DNA of 7,060 nt from Acidimicrobiales bacterium (GTDB lineage Bacteria; Actinomycetota; Acidimicrobiia; Acidimicrobiales; Iamiaceae), in assembly GCA_020439605.1 (NCBI GenBank), contig JAGQSI010000097.1, positions 1-7,060 of the forward strand. The letters run 5' to 3'. The translations under genes were made by a program, and so were the position numbers. This document shows, piece by piece, positions 5,080 to 7,060 of the stretch (its first letter is position 1; each line of letters opens with the position of its first letter). The notes under the pieces were generated by a model. It was not told where the DNA came from, ran no database searches, and worked only from the letters and a program-made list of their open reading frames with translations.

Positions 5080-6822
5080 GCGATAGATATCGCCAAGGTC
5101 TCCCCCATCGAGAAGCTGACTCGGGGGACCCGATGCGATGAGCCGTCCACGGTCCAACACGACGACGATGTCGGCCAGTTCGACACCCTGCAGTCTGTGA
5201 GTTACCTCGATGATTGTGACTCCGGGCAACGCTGAGCGAAGAGTTGAACGGATCTGGACCTCTAGTTCCACATTCAGGTTTGCGGTGAACTCATCGAGGA
5301 TCAACACCTTGGGATCCATCAACACCGCTCTGGCCAGACACAACCGTTGGACCTGACCTCCCGATAGCGCAACAGAACTGCGACCCACATGGGTATCGAG
5401 TCCTTCTGGCATGGCCCGGATCTCATCGGCGAGGCCCGCTATATCCAACGCTCGCCACAGTTGCGCATCGCTGGCTTGGGGAGTGGCGAGACGAAGGTTC
5501 TCCGCAATGGAACCCTGCAGCAATTGGTTCTTCTGGGAGACCGAGACAACCGAGCGCCTGAGTGAGTCAAGCGTGAATGCGCCGATCTTGTGGCCATCGA
5601 CGCTGACCGCGCCGAGGGTCGGGTCGTCATAACGCTGCAAGAGCTGAACCAAGGTTGATTTTCCAGAGCCGGACCGTCCAACAATCACGGCGTGGGTACC
5701 AGCGCTAACCGTGAACGAGACATCTTCTAGTGCCTTCACCGGCGCCACCTCGCTAGAGCCAGACACCTCCCCGCCGGTCGGGTAGACGTAGGAAACGGCA
5801 CCAAATCGGACTTCGGGACCCTTGTCCAGAACGAGAACCTCGCTACCGTCGCTCACCTTCTGCGGAGCGTGACAGATCTCCCACAACCGACGTGCCGCAG
5901 CCAACGAATGATCCAAATAGCCGGTGGCGTCTTCGATCCCACGGGGGCCTTCGAAAATGCGCAAGCTCGCAGCAGCGAGCGCCGCCAAAGCCGGTGCCGT
6001 CAATTCCTCCCAACCCAGCACCACTATCGACATTGCGGCCACCACCGACAAGGTCACATTGGCTCCCCTGCGTATGGCCATGAGATCTCGTGGTGCAACA
6101 GCGCGCTGGGCCACGGCCGCACCCAGTTCATCCATCTCCTCAAGGCGTTGGACACCTCGGCCATATCCCAGCACCTCGTCCAGTCCATGGATGGTGTCGC
6201 TCACATGGTGGGTGAGATTGCGCCGCTGCGCGAGAGTGTCTCGGGTTCTCGCCATCGCCGTTCTGGTTCCCAGGTAGGGCACCACGAGCAGGGAGACAGC
6301 GAGGCAGATCGCTGCAATCCAAACCACTCCCCACCCAACCCAAAAGCCGGCCATGGCCACTGCGCCAGCTCCAACGATGTAGGCAGATACCACCGGCGCA
6401 AAGGTGTGGGCGTAGACGACCTCGATGCGATCCACATCACGGGTGAGGCTGGTGAGCAGATCGCCAGATCGCGAGTGGGACACGATGTATGGCGCCTTGG
6501 GCCACATAGTGGCAAACACGTGACCCCGTAACAGTTCCAATGCCTTGAATGCCACGAAATGACCGGTGAACTGTTCGCCATAGAAGGCAAGTGCCTTGGC
6601 CAACGAAAGCACCACCAACGTTGCCACTAGCTTCGAGAGGCCGTCGCCACCGTTGTTGACACGGATCACGCCACCGGCCGCAGTGGCGAAGAGCGCGAGG
6701 TCAAGGCTCAGAGAGATCACCCTCAGCGCGGTGGAGACCAGCAGGGGACTGTGCACCGGCTTGGTGATCCCAAGCAGCCAAGCGAGCACCTCGCGCAGGG
6801 TTGGAGAATTGGCTTCAGACAC
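5062..6822 (-). CDS. ABC exporter half-transporter (permease-ATPase), CydC-like
   Basis: This 586-residue type I ABC exporter subunit has about six membrane helices (roughly 26-50, 64-85, 141-163, 164-185, 253-274 and 276-297) followed by a nucleotide-binding domain. ATPase motifs are Walker A GRSGSGKST (382-390), Q-loop Gln430, signature LSGGQ (486-490), Walker B LILDE (507-511, catalytic Glu511) and H-loop His542. The D-loop reads A-N-L-N, with Asn replacing the usual Asp. A Gly/Ser/Glu-rich insert lies between the A-loop tyrosines (near 345-347) and the first core strand. The SGDLLTSLTRDVDRIE stretch (119-134) and the gene order resemble CydDC thiol exporters, but this resemblance is weak and the substrate is unknown. 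The GTG start is chosen because AGGAG lies 7 bases upstream. An ATG at 6882 would overlap the upstream gene by 68 bases. The gene overlaps its upstream partner by 8 bases and the opposing oxygenase gene by 18. Confidence 0.9.
   Translation of the reverse strand: MSEANSPTLREVLAWLLGITKPVHSPLLVSTALRVISLSLDLALFATAAGGVIRVNNGGDGLSKLVATLVVLSLAKALAFYGEQFTGHFVAFKALELLRGHVFATMWPKAPYIVSHSRSGDLLTSLTRDVDRIEVVYAHTFAPVVSAYIVGAGAVAMAGFWVGWGVVWIAAICLAVSLLVVPYLGTRTAMARTRDTLAQRRNLTHHVSDTIHGLDEVLGYGRGVQRLEEMDELGAAVAQRAVAPRDLMAIRRGANVTLSVVAAMSIVVLGWEELTAPALAALAAASLRIFEGPRGIEDATGYLDHSLAAARRLWEICHAPQKVSDGSEVLVLDKGPEVRFGAVSYVYPTGGEVSGSSEVAPVKALEDVSFTVSAGTHAVIVGRSGSGKSTLVQLLQRYDDPTLGAVSVDGHKIGAFTLDSLRRSVVSVSQKNQLLQGSIAENLRLATPQASDAQLWRALDIAGLADEIRAMPEGLDTHVGRSSVALSGGQVQRLCLARAVLMDPKVLILDEFTANLNVELEVQIRSTLRSALPGVTIIEVTHRLQGVELADIVVVLDRGRLIASGPPSQLLDGGDLGDIYRLDEVG
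5079..5128. terminator. Two consecutive hairpins after the oxygenase stop
   Basis: The first hairpin, starting at the last base of the oxygenase stop, is GGCGAT (5079-5084), loop AGAT, ATCGCC (5089-5094). The second is TCCCCC (5101-5106) with GGGGGA (5123-5128), and an inner GAG/CTC pair (5110-5112, 5120-5122) around a 7-base loop. Both lie inside the ABC exporter coding sequence. Neither is followed by a T-run, so intrinsic termination is doubtful. They may still slow polymerase or protect the oxygenase mRNA end. Confidence 0.3.
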
Positions 6823-7060
6823 CAATCTTCTCCTGTTCTTTGACGAGCACGCCGCCACGGAGCGAATAGATGTCATCAGCAATACGCAACAGCGAGCGAC
6901 GATGGGTGACCATCACCACTGTCCAGTCACGGGGCAGGTCCTCGATGGCGTCGATGATGTGAGCTTCCGACTCAATGTCGACCTGGCTAGTTGGTTCATC
7001 GAGCAACAAAAGCTTTCGTCCAGATAGCAATGCACGGGCCAGAGATATTCGCTGAGCCTG
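6815..7060 (-). CDS. ABC transporter ATPase, C-terminal end (partial), partner subunit
   Basis: Only the last 81 residues are in the window; the gene continues past the right edge, so its 5' end and any membrane domain are unseen. The visible part opens with QAQRISLARALLSG, whose first Gln is probably the last residue of the LSGGQ signature. It continues with Walker B LLLLDE (17-22), a normal D-loop SQVD (25-28) and H-loop His53 in MVTHRR. The chain ends shortly after the last strand, as in other exporter ATPase domains. Its stop overlaps the next gene's start by 8 bases, and both halves carry their catalytic residues. They are therefore most likely the two subunits of one heterodimeric exporter, possibly a CydD/CydC-like pair with this as the CydD-like member. 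The open frame runs to the window edge, so an internal TTG at 7030 is not a start. Confidence 0.85.
   Translation of the reverse strand, partial: QAQRISLARALLSGRKLLLLDEPTSQVDIESEAHIIDAIEDLPRDWTVVMVTHRRSLLRIADDIYSLRGGVLVKEQEKIGV
6830..6834 (-). promoter_or_regulatory. Ribosome binding site deciding the ABC exporter start
   Basis: AGGAG on the minus strand lies 7 bases before GTG (6820-6822) and inside the last codons of the upstream ABC gene. It favours the GTG start; a TTG one codon earlier would leave only 4 bases of spacing. Confidence 0.65.

Noticed and set aside
4277..5086. Long plus-strand open frame of 269 residues inside the oxygenase gene
   Set aside because: It is a shadow frame: the overlapping oxygenase frame has all four iron histidines and family motifs, while this one is a low-complexity Thr/Pro/Ser/Arg-rich translation.
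5869..6531. Plus-strand open frame of 220 residues opposite the ABC exporter
   Set aside because: It is antisense to a clear ABC permease-ATPase, is His/Arg/Ser-rich and shows no domain.
6823..6882. Longer ABC exporter start at 6882
   Set aside because: The extra 20 residues overlap the upstream ABC gene's coding end and look like frame-shadow sequence. GTG at 6822 has AGGAG at 7 bases.
1..7060. Mobile element, CRISPR array, tRNA or defence system
   Set aside because: I saw no transposase or integrase, no regularly spaced repeats, no cloverleaf-like segment and no nuclease or toxin-antitoxin pair.

Overview
The window is an ordinary, gene-dense piece of bacterial chromosome, moderately GC-rich by eye. 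It most resembles Actinomycetota, possibly an Acidimicrobiia-type lineage. The clues are a DUF3558-like lipoprotein with an acidic linker, a RibD_C-type reductase next to a SnoaL-like protein, and GTG starts mixed with ATG starts. The lineage is an inference from protein style and was not tested.

Layout. From 90 to 716 on the minus strand there is a secreted lipoprotein. Across a 185-base divergent gap, a two-gene plus-strand unit runs from 902 to 1950: a RibD C-terminal-domain reductase followed 14 bases later by a SnoaL/NTF2-like protein. That unit meets the minus-strand nucleoside phosphorylase gene ppnP (1947-2231) tail to tail, with overlapping stop codons. A 109-base divergent gap then separates ppnP from a second plus-strand pair: a CLC-family antiporter of the fluoride (CLC-F) type (2342-3691) and a carotenoid cleavage oxygenase (3688-5079), joined by an ATGA start/stop overlap. 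The oxygenase gene runs 18 bases into the 3' end of a minus-strand ABC exporter gene (5062-6822). The exporter's upstream partner subunit (6815 to beyond 7060) is cut by the window edge. The two ABC genes overlap by 8 bases and probably encode the halves of one heterodimeric exporter.

How the genes work together. Three pairs look co-translated or co-transcribed: reductase with SnoaL-like protein, CLC-F with carotenoid oxygenase, and the two ABC halves. The CLC-F protein should expel toxic fluoride by proton antiport. The oxygenase has all four iron-binding histidines and should cleave a carotenoid or apocarotenoid. No obvious biochemical link between these two is known to me, so their tight coupling is the most unusual arrangement here. 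I see no mobile element, CRISPR array, tRNA, rRNA or recognisable riboswitch. I do not see a clearly new multi-gene system. The points worth following are the CLC-F/oxygenase coupling, a changed D-loop in the ABC exporter, and hairpins at the ppnP start and at the 5079 gene junction.
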